Source: Campylobacteraceae bacterium (GTDB taxonomy: Bacteria; Campylobacterota; Campylobacteria; Campylobacterales; Sulfurovaceae). Taken from it: a stretch of DNA of 6,144 nt. How positions within the stretch are numbered: the first letter of the stretch is position 1; each line of letters starts with the position of its first letter. Shown one piece after another: positions 1-5,915 of this stretch. The notes under the pieces are model-generated. The model was not told where the DNA came from, did no database searches, and saw only the letters and a program-made list of their open reading frames with translations. Made by a program: the position numbers and the translations under genes. The DNA lies in NCBI GenBank assembly GCA_027022775.1, contig JALVXO010000267.1, forward strand, positions 1-6,144, given 5' to 3'.

Positions 1-1041
1 TTTAAAAAACTGCGCGCTATCAATCTCTCCGCTTGGCAGCCGCCCTATTACTGCGCCGTTGTGCTTAAAAAACTCTTTTGCACTCTTTTCCTGCTTTAAA
101 TACAAATCAAGCTGCTCTAAAAATTTATAACTTTTATACTCTCTGTAACTTCTACCCATTGCAAAGTTTAAATTTTTTGCCCTGTCAAAAAGCCTAAGCA
201 GCGGAACAATCGATTCATCGGGCACTATTAGCGCAATATTTTCAGGCGCAATGCCGCTTTGAACAAACTCTTCTATTTTTGCAAAGGCTGCGGCTATTTG
301 CTCTATATACTGGGCGGTTTCTATAACTTCGCTATCTATATTTAAAGGTGCACTTTTTTGGCGCAAAATCTCTTTTGTGCTTAAGTTAAACTCCACAAAA
401 CTGTTTTGCGGCAACTCTATGCCAAATTGCCGAAAGCTTTTTACAATTTTTTGGTTATACGGGGTTGTTTGGATGCGGATAATAAAGGGTTTTATTTTAG
501 AGATTTCTTCAAAAAGTTTAAGTTCGAAATTTGTCAAATACCCCTCTAACTCTAAAATAAAACCCTCAAAACCGTTAATAAAGTTTTTATTTAACTTAAA
601 CTCTTGCGGAGTAAAGATTTTGTCGCTAAAACCCTGCTTATCTAAAAGCGCTTTATAATTTTGCAGCAACTGTTTTAAAATCGCCAAATCTTTATCGAAT
701 TCTGCGTAAGAGTCTGCGATATATAACTCATCTACGCTTACCCCTTCGGCAATCAGCTCTTGGAAAAAGTTAAAAAAATCATCCGCCTGGGCGTAAAATT
801 TAACTAAATTAATATCTTTTTTTAAAAGGTGAAAATTTTCAAAACTGGAAGCCTCTTTAAGCAAAATAACACGCTGCAAATTATCTATTAAAGCCTTTTT
901 GCCAATAAGCACCGCCCTGCTTTCAAACTCTGCAACAGTAACCATTTTGGGCAAAAGCGCATTTTGCTCTAAAAAGCACTCCTTTTGCGCTCTTATCGCC
1001 CTGCTTGTTGCAAAAATATGCAGATAGTTTTTATAATCCAT
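1..1041 (-). CDS. addB: AddB-like / RecB-family exonuclease subunit, N-terminal part (3' end outside window)
   Basis: Open frame of 347 codons without a stop, running off the left edge, so the C-terminus is missing. The ATG at 1041 overlaps the fixH stop by one base (TAATG), which suggests translational coupling. The product begins MDYKNYLHIFATSRAIRAQK and continues as a soluble alpha/beta protein with no signal peptide or membrane segment. Known for the family: AddB pairs with the AddA helicase-nuclease to process double-strand breaks for RecA, and its PD-(D/E)XK nuclease domain sits near the C-terminus, which is not visible here. The call rests on this N-terminal character and on the conserved gene order in Campylobacterota, where an addB/recB-like gene follows the cco-fixH cluster. 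No Walker A motif (GxGK[ST]) is present near the N-terminus, in keeping with a degenerate helicase domain in AddB. Confidence is good for the gene, moderate for the name. Confidence 0.72.
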   Translation of the reverse strand, partial: MDYKNYLHIFATSRAIRAQKECFLEQNALLPKMVTVAEFESRAVLIGKKALIDNLQRVILLKEASSFENFHLLKKDINLVKFYAQADDFFNFFQELIAEGVSVDELYIADSYAEFDKDLAILKQLLQNYKALLDKQGFSDKIFTPQEFKLNKNFINGFEGFILELEGYLTNFELKLFEEISKIKPFIIRIQTTPYNQKIVKSFRQFGIELPQNSFVEFNLSTKEILRQKSAPLNIDSEVIETAQYIEQIAAAFAKIEEFVQSGIAPENIALIVPDESIVPLLRLFDRAKNLNFAMGRSYREYKSYKFLEQLDLYLKQEKSAKEFFKHNGAVIGRLPSGEIDSAQFFK

Positions 1042-1595
1042 TATTTGCTTTTAGGTGCAAAACAGTAAGTATCCATAAACTTAACCGCTTCGCCTTTTTG
1101 AACGCGGACTCTTAAAATGTATCTGCCCGGCTTGTTTATAGTCAGGTTTTCAATAATATAATTGCCGCTGCCGTCGCTTTTTATGTTTTTAAATGTTTTA
1201 TCGTCAACATTGGTGTTTGGACGGGTTAAAAGAAGCGTTACATTTGCATCGTTAACCGCGCTGCCATCTCTGTTTTTTACACTGTAAGTTATTTTATTAA
1301 CTCTATTTAGTGTCCAGTATTGATGCGGTTTTCTTTTTAAATGTTTGGGCTTAAAATCGCTCTTTTCCAAACCGCTTAATGTCAGAGTGTAATTGCTGTC
1401 AAAAAGCGCCTCTTTTTCTGCAATTTCATTAAAGTTTTTATCGGCACTCTGATACTTTTGCATATATGCATTAGACTCTCTTACAGGCATTGAGATGGTA
1501 TTTTTAATTGTCCAGTATCCAAGAGTAATACCTATAAATAGAAAACCTAAAATCATATATGGCCAAAATTTTCCTTTATCGCTATTGTTGCTCAC
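1041..1595 (-). CDS. fixH: FixH family protein, cbb3 oxidase assembly
   Basis: 184 residues, starting with GTG at 1595, one base after the TAG of the upstream TPM gene. An AGGAAA Shine-Dalgarno sequence at 1600-1605 supports this start, and the next gene, addB, overlaps its stop. Residues 1-10 are polar, residues 11-29 form one transmembrane helix (FWPYMILGFLFIGITLGYW), and an extracytoplasmic domain follows with an Ig-like beta pattern (Asp/Asn-rich turns; a stretch like NVTLLLTRP, then GSGNYIIENL and GRYILRVRV). That is the FixH/CcoH-type arrangement: an N-terminal anchor plus a periplasmic domain. Family knowledge: FixH/CcoH proteins are needed for stability or maturation of cbb3 oxidase, often beside the CcoI/FixI copper ATPase, which is not in this window. 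A single Cys lies near the C-terminus (about residue 178, in DTYCFAPK). The position in the cco operon strongly supports the call. Confidence 0.85.
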   Translation of the reverse strand: MSNNSDKGKFWPYMILGFLFIGITLGYWTIKNTISMPVRESNAYMQKYQSADKNFNEIAEKEALFDSNYTLTLSGLEKSDFKPKHLKRKPHQYWTLNRVNKITYSVKNRDGSAVNDANVTLLLTRPNTNVDDKTFKNIKSDGSGNYIIENLTINKPGRYILRVRVQKGEAVKFMDTYCFAPKSK

Positions 1596-1596
1596 T

Positions 1597-2184
1597 CTAT
1601 TTCCTTTTTTTTAAAATTGGTGCAATAAAGTATATCCAAATTACTATTATAGAACCTATAATAATTACAAAATTTAAAATTTTCAATACCCAAGAACCGG
1701 TATCTTTTATTGTGTTTTCTAACTCTACACCTTTAGATTTAGCCAGCTCATCTGCAAGTTCGGAATATGCCTGCACCAAACCTACATCATATTTGCTCTG
1801 CAGACTGTTTTTATCTTTGCTTGCTATGATTTTAACTGCAAAATCTATAACCTTATCTTTATCTATTTTACTCTCCAATTCTTTACTAGAAGCAACAATA
1901 TGTATTCTTTTTGAATTGGGGGCAAAAACTATAGCTGCATACGGCTTGCTTATGCTCTCTTCATATTTTTTTAAAAAATCATAAACACTAACACCTCTTT
2001 TTAACTCACTGTTTGTTGTTATCAAATAAGCATTTATGCCGGTTTTGGCTTTAAGTTCATTGCCCATTTTTTCGATATAATCAGCAGCTTTTGGTGAAAT
2101 AAGATGATCGTTAAAAAGAAATTTAGCATTTAAGAAACAAGAAAGAAGAAGCATAAGCAAGGCTGACCTTGCTTTTGCTTTCAT
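1597..2184 (-). CDS. TPM-domain (TLP18.3/Psb32/MOLO-1-like) membrane-anchored periplasmic protein
   Basis: 195 residues. ATG at 2184 with AGGA at 2191-2194 (6-nt spacing), only 3 nt after the stop of the 30-aa gene. A basic N-terminus (KAKAR) and hydrophobic core (residues 7-15) form a signal sequence; either cleavage after Ala20 or lipidation at Cys16 (LLSC, an imperfect lipobox) is possible. Residues about 27-150 resemble a TPM domain: an early amphipathic helix (ADYIEKMGNELKAKTGINAY), a beta strand, a YDFLKKYEESI helix, then the strand pair YAAIVFAPNSKRIHIVAS followed by SKELESKIDK. A transmembrane helix at about 168-190 ends in the positive tail KKRK, so the domain probably faces the periplasm with the tail in the cytoplasm. 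TPM domains are linked to membrane-complex repair or assembly (photosystem II Psb32) and sometimes phosphatase activity. A role in oxidase assembly or turnover is inferred only from its location. Confidence 0.7.
   Translation of the reverse strand: MKAKARSALLMLLLSCFLNAKFLFNDHLISPKAADYIEKMGNELKAKTGINAYLITTNSELKRGVSVYDFLKKYEESISKPYAAIVFAPNSKRIHIVASSKELESKIDKDKVIDFAVKIIASKDKNSLQSKYDVGLVQAYSELADELAKSKGVELENTIKDTGSWVLKILNFVIIIGSIIVIWIYFIAPILKKRK
1600..1605 (-). promoter_or_regulatory. Ribosome binding site supporting the GTG start of fixH
   Basis: AGGAAA on the minus strand, 4 nt upstream of the GTG at 1595 and inside the last codons of the TPM gene. No nearby in-frame ATG has comparable support. 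Confidence 0.6.
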
Positions 2185-2187
2185 AAG

Positions 2188-2280
2188 TTATCCTGAAATA
2201 TAAAGATGGTTAGGTGTTAAAACAGCCCAAGCTGTAACTGCAGCAGCTGCCACCATTAAAAATGTAATCAATTTATCCAT
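2188..2280 (-). CDS. 30-residue single-pass membrane microprotein in the cco operon
   Basis: A short frame of 30 codons: ATG at 2280, TAA at 2188. It is preceded by a strong Shine-Dalgarno-like AGGGGGT at 2286-2292 that overlaps the DUF4006 stop and has 5-nt spacing. The following TPM gene begins 3 nt after its stop, so it exactly fills the space between two genes with normal operon spacing. The product starts MDKLITFLMVAAAAV, continues with TAWAVLTPNHLYISG, and has one hydrophobic helix at about residues 4-21 with a short polar C-terminal tail. It has no cysteines and no heme motif. It could be a small oxidase-associated subunit comparable in kind to CcoM or CcoQ-type microproteins, but no family is recognised; that role is inferred from position only. 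Automatic gene callers would often miss it because of its length. Confidence 0.72.
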   Translation of the reverse strand: MDKLITFLMVAAAAVTAWAVLTPNHLYISG

Positions 2281-2290
2281 AATTTACCCC

Positions 2291-2518
2291 CTATCTTTTA
2301 GTAAGGTCATATTTAGCATTATCTTTGCTAATTTTCTTAACCGCATCCAAGTTTGTAATTACAGGCGTTGGATCGTAAGGTTTTGTAATAGCTTCTCTCT
2401 GAACTGCAATGCCCTTAATTGTCAAGAAAGCTAAAATGCTTAAAAGCAAAACTGTTGCTATTAACATGCCTGTAATTCCGCTTAATGTAAATAATCCTCT
2501 TCTTGTATTTTCTGCCAT
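2291..2518 (-). CDS. DUF4006 family small membrane protein
   Basis: 75 residues. ATG at 2518, with AAGGAG at 2525-2530 overlapping the ccoP stop. The first ten residues (MAENTRRGLF) are polar or basic, then a Gly-rich turn (TLSGITG) leads into a transmembrane helix at about residues 17-36 (MLIATVLLLSILAFLTIKGI). The rest is hydrophilic (REAITKPYDPTPVITNLDAV..., ending KYDLTKR) and probably lies outside the cytoplasm, given the positive N-terminus. Length, topology and position immediately downstream of ccoP match DUF4006, a family I know from Campylobacterota cbb3 clusters. Function is unknown; an accessory subunit or assembly role is inferred from its strictly operonic placement. Confidence 0.78.
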   Translation of the reverse strand: MAENTRRGLFTLSGITGMLIATVLLLSILAFLTIKGIAVQREAITKPYDPTPVITNLDAVKKISKDNAKYDLTKR

Positions 2519-2528
2519 ATCTTACTCC

Positions 2529-3422
2529 TTATTTACCGCTGCTTAATGTTTTAATAAACTCTGCAAGAGCTTTCTCTTGAACAGGAGTAAATCTGTTTAC
2601 AAATGAAGGCATCTGTCCAATACTTCCTTTTTTACCCATAGTTAATACATTATGGATTAAAGTATCATCAAATGCTTTTAAGTTAGGTGCCTGACCGCCG
2701 TTACCTGTTCCATCCTGTCCATGGCATCCGGCACAAGTAGTCCAAGCTTTTGGAGCATCACCTTTCATTCCGCCTGCAACATAAGCTGCAACCTCTTCAG
2801 CATCTTTACCCTGAACCAAGTTAGGAGGCATTGCACCCATAGGGTATTTAAAGTAGTGTGAACCGTTTTTAATTACGCCTAAAACTTGAGCTTTGCTCAT
2901 TCTCTTAGTTAAATCGTGCGCTTTTCCAGAAAGCCCATCGCCTGTATCACCGTGACAAGGCGCGCACTGAACCAAGAAAATAGATTCACCCATCGCTTTT
3001 AAAGTTTTTTGGTCTGCATTTTTATGCTTTTTCTCAAATTTCGCATTATAAGCTTTAACCTCTTCGTTATACTCACCAATTTGGCTGTATTCATTTAACG
3101 GATATCCCCAAAGGAAATACCAAATAGCCCAAATCAGTGTCCCAACATAAGACCAAGACCAACCGGCAGGCAATTCATTTTTATATTCACCGATACCGTC
3201 CCAATTATCCTCTGCAAGCTCACCTGTAGCAGTATCTGTTTTCATTTGCTGCATATATTTTGCAGAAACACCAAATGCCAATACTGCAATCGCAATAGCA
3301 CCCAAGAAGGTGATCATGTTAACAGGGTCACTCAAGTCGATATTCATCTGCTTAACTACGACAAATGTTGCTACAATCAGCACACCTGCCATAACTAGAG
3401 CTTTGACTATCATTCCATTCAT
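2529..3422 (-). CDS. ccoP: cbb3-type cytochrome c oxidase subunit III, diheme cytochrome c CcoP
   Basis: 297 residues from the ATG at 3422. This start has AAGGAG at 3430-3435 with 7-nt spacing and lies 4 nt after the ccoQ stop. An in-frame ATG at 3443 would add seven residues (MIKRSRF), but would sit inside ccoQ. The protein has two N-terminal hydrophobic helices (about 4-23 and 36-53), the CcoP signature region (WDGIGEYKNELPAGW, about 74-88) and a third hydrophobic stretch (about 88-109). Two class I cytochrome c domains follow, with heme sites CAPCH (153-157) and CAGCH (230-234). Likely axial Met ligands are in PMGAMPPN (195 or 198) and IGQMPSF (271). CcoP passes electrons from periplasmic cytochrome c towards CcoO and CcoN. 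The extra N-terminal helix pair makes the membrane part larger than the one- or two-helix form best known from Pseudomonas. Identification is secure. Confidence 0.95.
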   Translation of the reverse strand: MNGMIVKALVMAGVLIVATFVVVKQMNIDLSDPVNMITFLGAIAIAVLAFGVSAKYMQQMKTDTATGELAEDNWDGIGEYKNELPAGWSWSYVGTLIWAIWYFLWGYPLNEYSQIGEYNEEVKAYNAKFEKKHKNADQKTLKAMGESIFLVQCAPCHGDTGDGLSGKAHDLTKRMSKAQVLGVIKNGSHYFKYPMGAMPPNLVQGKDAEEVAAYVAGGMKGDAPKAWTTCAGCHGQDGTGNGGQAPNLKAFDDTLIHNVLTMGKKGSIGQMPSFVNRFTPVQEKALAEFIKTLSSGK

Positions 3423-3426
3423 AAAT

Positions 3427-3648
3427 CTACTCCTTTTTATCATTCTCTAATTTAGGGTTTTTTTCAAGTATCTGGCTGTCCAATTCATCATCAAGAGCCA
3501 GCTTGCCATACTTTTCGTAATCTTTTTTACCCTTTTTCTCACTTCGATAGAGATGAATAATGTAGTAGTAAAATATTACTACCGCTAACCCTGTGCCTAT
3601 TAAATATAGGTAAATCCTTAACTGTTCTATCTCTACCGATGTCACCAC
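3427..3648 (-). CDS. ccoQ: cbb3-type cytochrome c oxidase subunit IV, CcoQ/FixQ
   Basis: 73 residues. The frame opens with two consecutive GTG codons (3648 and 3645) behind an AAGGA element at 3653-3657 that overlaps the ccoO stop. Spacing is 4 nt to the first GTG and 7 nt to the second, so the true start may be 3645. One transmembrane helix at about residues 12-31 (IYLYLIGTGLAVVIFYYYII) is followed by a basic patch (RSEKKGKKDYEKYG) and an acidic, charged tail ending KLENDKKE, which is probably cytoplasmic. A single helix plus charged tail between ccoO and ccoP is the normal FixQ/CcoQ plan. Family knowledge: CcoQ stabilises the core complex and the association of CcoP. It carries no heme and no Cys. 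Primary sequence conservation of CcoQ is low, so the call leans on topology and position. Confidence 0.88.
   Translation of the reverse strand: MVTSVEIEQLRIYLYLIGTGLAVVIFYYYIIHLYRSEKKGKKDYEKYGKLALDDELDSQILEKNPKLENDKKE
3430..3435 (-). promoter_or_regulatory. Ribosome binding site that decides the ccoP start
   Basis: AAGGAG on the minus strand lies 7 nt before the ATG at 3422 and directly before the ccoQ TAG (3429-3427). It is downstream of the alternative ATG at 3443, which favours the shorter CcoP. Confidence 0.75.
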
Positions 3649-3655
3649 TAAATCC

Positions 3656-4324
3656 TTACTTTAATCTTTCTAAATATGCAACAAGCGCTACAATTTCAGG
3701 AACTTTACCCTGCTCTACCATTTTTACTAAATCATCTCTCTTCATTGCTTTGGCAATTTTAAGAGCTTCTGGCAGAAGTATATCTTTTTTATACTTTTCA
3801 AATGCCGCTTTGCCTGGAGCTATCTCTTTACCGTAAGGAGTGTTGAATACTTTTTTTACAGTTACAGCTTCCGCATAAGCAGTCTCTAAATCTGCAAGAT
3901 TTGTAAACTGATGTTTATAGGCCGGCATAATAGATTCAGGAACTACAGATTTTGGATCCCACATGTGGTTAGCATGCCAGTCTGGAGTTCTGTAGTTTCC
4001 TACACGGTGAAGATCCGGACCAGTTCTCTTACTTCCCCAAAGGAATGGTCTGTCATAAGCATATTCACCAGAAAGTGAATATTGTCCGTATCTGTCTGTT
4101 TCAGATTTAAACGGTCTGATTAACTGAGAATGACAAGCAATACAGTTATCTTTTTTATAAACCTCTTTACCTGCCAACTCAAGAACTGTATAAGGCTTAA
4201 GCCCCTTTACAGGTCTAGCTCTCTCTGCAAAGTTTGGCAAAATTTCAATAATACCTGCATACGCAATTACTACAAATACACCCACTGCAAAGAAGAATGG
4301 GTTTTTCTCTAACCAATGAAACAT
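3656..4324 (-). CDS. ccoO: cbb3-type cytochrome c oxidase subunit II, monoheme cytochrome c CcoO
   Basis: 222 residues. ATG at 4324 behind a near-perfect AAGGAGGT (4330-4337) that overlaps the ccoN stop. An N-terminal uncleaved anchor (about 9-29, PFFFAVGVFVVIAYAGIIEI) is followed by a periplasmic cytochrome c domain. The heme c site is CIACH at residues 61-65, followed by the CcoO hallmark SQLIRPFKSETDRYG. Further conserved CcoO segments are GEYAYDRPFLWGSKRTGPDLHRVG (split here as two blocks, about 86-96 and 97-108) and WHANHMWDP. The likely axial methionine is M133 in ESIMPAY. The C-terminal region is helical and ends VALVAYLERLK. CcoO receives electrons from CcoP and hands them to the CcoN heme b. 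All expected residues are present and the length is typical of the family. Confidence 0.97.
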   Translation of the reverse strand: MFHWLEKNPFFFAVGVFVVIAYAGIIEILPNFAERARPVKGLKPYTVLELAGKEVYKKDNCIACHSQLIRPFKSETDRYGQYSLSGEYAYDRPFLWGSKRTGPDLHRVGNYRTPDWHANHMWDPKSVVPESIMPAYKHQFTNLADLETAYAEAVTVKKVFNTPYGKEIAPGKAAFEKYKKDILLPEALKIAKAMKRDDLVKMVEQGKVPEIVALVAYLERLK

Positions 4325-4335
4325 TTCCTACCTCC

Positions 4336-5802
4336 TTACGCCATAGGTGATCTATATCTTGGTTCTTGCTCAAGTCTTCTGCCTGCTGTTGCAGTTTTGA
4401 AGATATTCCAAGCAAACATTAATACACCAATTAGGTATAGTAAACCACCGAATGCTCTAATTGCATAGTATGGGTGTAATACAGATACAGTATCGATAAA
4501 GCTGTAAACTAAGTTACCATACTCATCAACCGCTCTCCACATCATACCTTGTGTAATACCTGCAATCCACATAGATGTAAAGTAAAGAACAACCGCAATT
4601 GTTTGAATCCAGAATTGCGCTTCTAGAAGAGATTTAGAGTAAATTTCTCTTTTAAATACTCTTGGCGCCATATGCATAAGAGCAGCAAACACCATAAATG
4701 CAACCCAGCCAAGAACACCGTCATGAACGTGACCTGGAATCCAATCTGTAAAGTGTGCAATAGCGTTAACAGATTTAACTGACTGAATTGGACCCTCTAA
4801 TGTAGATAACATATAGAATGTAGATGCAAGAACCATAAATTTAATCAATGGGTTTTCTGTTAACTGATTCCACTCACCTTTCATTGTTAAAAGCATGTTA
4901 ATAGCACTACCCCAAGAAGGAAGAATCAATACAACAGAGAATACTGAACCCATTGTTTGCATCCAGTCTGGAACAGTTGACCAAACTAAGTGGTGGCCGC
5001 CAGCCCAAAGGTAAACAAACATCAATCCCCAGAATGATAATAGAGACAATTTATAAGAGTAAACCGCTTGGCCAGACTCTTTTGGCAAGAAGTAGTAAAT
5101 CATTGCAATAATTGGAACTGTGAAAACGAATGCAACCGCATTGTGTCCCCACCACCATTGAACAAGCGCATCATTAGTACCAGCATACATAGATACAGAG
5201 TGATACCAAGCGCCAAGTCCGCCAGAGAAGAATTTAGTAGGAACTTCCATATTGTTAAACAGATAAAGCATTGCAACACCCAAGAAGAATGCAATATAGT
5301 ACCACATAGAGATATAAAGTGTCTTCTCGCGGCGCAAGCCTATTAAACCAAACATAATAATACCAAATATAACCCATGTTAATACTACAATAACATCTAA
5401 TGGCCACTCCATTTGCGCATACTCTTTATTGGCAGTAATACCCATTAATAGAGACAGCACCATAAGCGCAGCAATTACCAAATAAAGCAAAAAGTGCAAT
5501 TTGGTCAATGCTTTTAAGAATCCAGACTCATTAATAGAGACTTTTAACACTCTTTGCCCAGAGTAGTAAAAAGATGCCCAGATACCGCTTAACGTAAATC
5601 CATAAACAACAACATTTGTATGCAGCGGTCTTAAGCGAGAGAATGTACCATACTCACCTAAAAGGTAGTTTAAATCAGGGAATGCCAGCTGAGCTGCAAT
5701 AAGAACCCCAATCAACATACCTACAAAACCAAAAATCACAGCTGTCCATATAAACAGCTTTACTATGGAATAGTCATATTCCAAAGTTGCATTAGACTGC
5801 AT
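4336..5802 (-). CDS. ccoN: cbb3-type cytochrome c oxidase subunit I, CcoN
   Basis: 488 residues. ATG at 5802 with AGGAGGG at 5807-5813 (4-nt spacing). This is a polytopic heme-copper oxidase core with about 12 transmembrane helices. Ligands can be placed by comparison with known CcoN: H61 (RLRPLHTN) and H360 for low-spin heme b, H358 (both in GHVHDG) for high-spin heme b3, and H220 (WWWGHN) with H270/H271 (AGGHH) for CuB. Tyr264, six residues before H270, matches the position of the cross-linked active-site tyrosine of cbb3 oxidases (Y251 relative to H257 in Pseudomonas stutzeri). The enzyme reduces O2 to water with high affinity and pumps protons, acting with CcoO and CcoP in the cytoplasmic membrane. 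It is first in the operon, directly behind the promoter region. No truncation or missing ligand is seen. Confidence 0.98.
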   Translation of the reverse strand: MQSNATLEYDYSIVKLFIWTAVIFGFVGMLIGVLIAAQLAFPDLNYLLGEYGTFSRLRPLHTNVVVYGFTLSGIWASFYYSGQRVLKVSINESGFLKALTKLHFLLYLVIAALMVLSLLMGITANKEYAQMEWPLDVIVVLTWVIFGIIMFGLIGLRREKTLYISMWYYIAFFLGVAMLYLFNNMEVPTKFFSGGLGAWYHSVSMYAGTNDALVQWWWGHNAVAFVFTVPIIAMIYYFLPKESGQAVYSYKLSLLSFWGLMFVYLWAGGHHLVWSTVPDWMQTMGSVFSVVLILPSWGSAINMLLTMKGEWNQLTENPLIKFMVLASTFYMLSTLEGPIQSVKSVNAIAHFTDWIPGHVHDGVLGWVAFMVFAALMHMAPRVFKREIYSKSLLEAQFWIQTIAVVLYFTSMWIAGITQGMMWRAVDEYGNLVYSFIDTVSVLHPYYAIRAFGGLLYLIGVLMFAWNIFKTATAGRRLEQEPRYRSPMA

Positions 5803-5806
5803 TTAG

Positions 5807-5813
5807 CCCTCCT
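5807..5813 (-). promoter_or_regulatory. Strong ribosome binding site of ccoN
   Basis: AGGAGGG on the minus strand, 4 nt before the ATG at 5802. It is nearly fully complementary to the 16S rRNA tail and fixes the ccoN start. Confidence 0.8.
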
Positions 5814-5826
5814 AATTAAAAAGAAT

Positions 5827-5849
5827 TTGTTACAGAGTAACAGTAACAA
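5827..5849. promoter_or_regulatory. Compound inverted repeat TGTTAC / GTAACA over the predicted start site
   Basis: Plus strand: TTGTTAC at 5827-5833, then AGA, GTAACA (5837-5842) and immediately GTAACAA (5843-5849). The first half-site can pair with either right half, giving a 6-bp arm palindrome with 3-bp spacer (5828-5842) or a 7-bp arm palindrome with 9-bp spacer (5827-5849). It covers about +1 to +21 of the predicted transcript, so it could be an operator or two mutually exclusive leader hairpins. No known regulator motif is recognised. Confidence 0.5.
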
Positions 5850-5853
5850 TTTG

Positions 5854-5881
5854 ATTATATGCTACAATTGATATAAATCAA
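5854..5881 (-). promoter_or_regulatory. Predicted sigma70-type promoter of the cco operon
   Basis: On the minus strand TTGATT (5881-5876) is followed after 16 nt by a perfect TATAAT (5859-5854). This predicts transcription start near 5847 and a leader of about 45 nt to the ccoN ATG. It is the best promoter match in the intergenic region. Epsilonproteobacterial sigma70 promoters often depend mainly on the -10 and an upstream AT-rich stretch, both of which are present here. The start site itself is inferred. Confidence 0.65.
5868..5881. promoter_or_regulatory. FNR/CRP-family-type operator palindrome
   Basis: TTGATATAAATCAA on the plus strand is a perfect match to the E. coli FNR consensus TTGAT-N4-ATCAA. 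Its centre (5874.5) is about 18 bp upstream of the -10 centre, so it overlaps the -35 region and would lie near -27 relative to the predicted start. That is not the class II activator position (about -41.5). If a regulator binds here it would be expected to block RNA polymerase, or the real start lies elsewhere. The sequence match is direct; the regulator is inferred. Confidence 0.55.
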
Positions 5882-5915
5882 CTTAAAAACATAAAGAAAA
5901 TTTTAATAAATTTTT

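Noticed and set aside
377..658. 93-codon plus-strand frame within the addB region
   Set aside because: Antisense to the continuous, protein-like addB frame, with a Ser/Lys/Leu/Phe-rich composition and no recognisable domain.
1559..1984. 141-codon plus-strand frame
   Set aside because: Antisense to the TPM gene and the start of fixH; its hydrophobicity mirrors the reverse complement of A/T-rich codons.
3423..3443. Longer CcoP start at 3443 (adds MIKRSRF)
   Set aside because: It would overlap ccoQ by 17 nt, and the AAGGAG at 3430-3435 is placed for the ATG at 3422. It cannot be wholly excluded.
3639..3836. 65-codon plus-strand frame, and another at 4130-4312
   Set aside because: Antisense to CcoO, whose heme site and signature segments are intact.
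5068..5346. Plus-strand frame within ccoN, and a minus-strand frame at 5100-5294
   Set aside because: Both are shadows of the fully conserved CcoN coding sequence.
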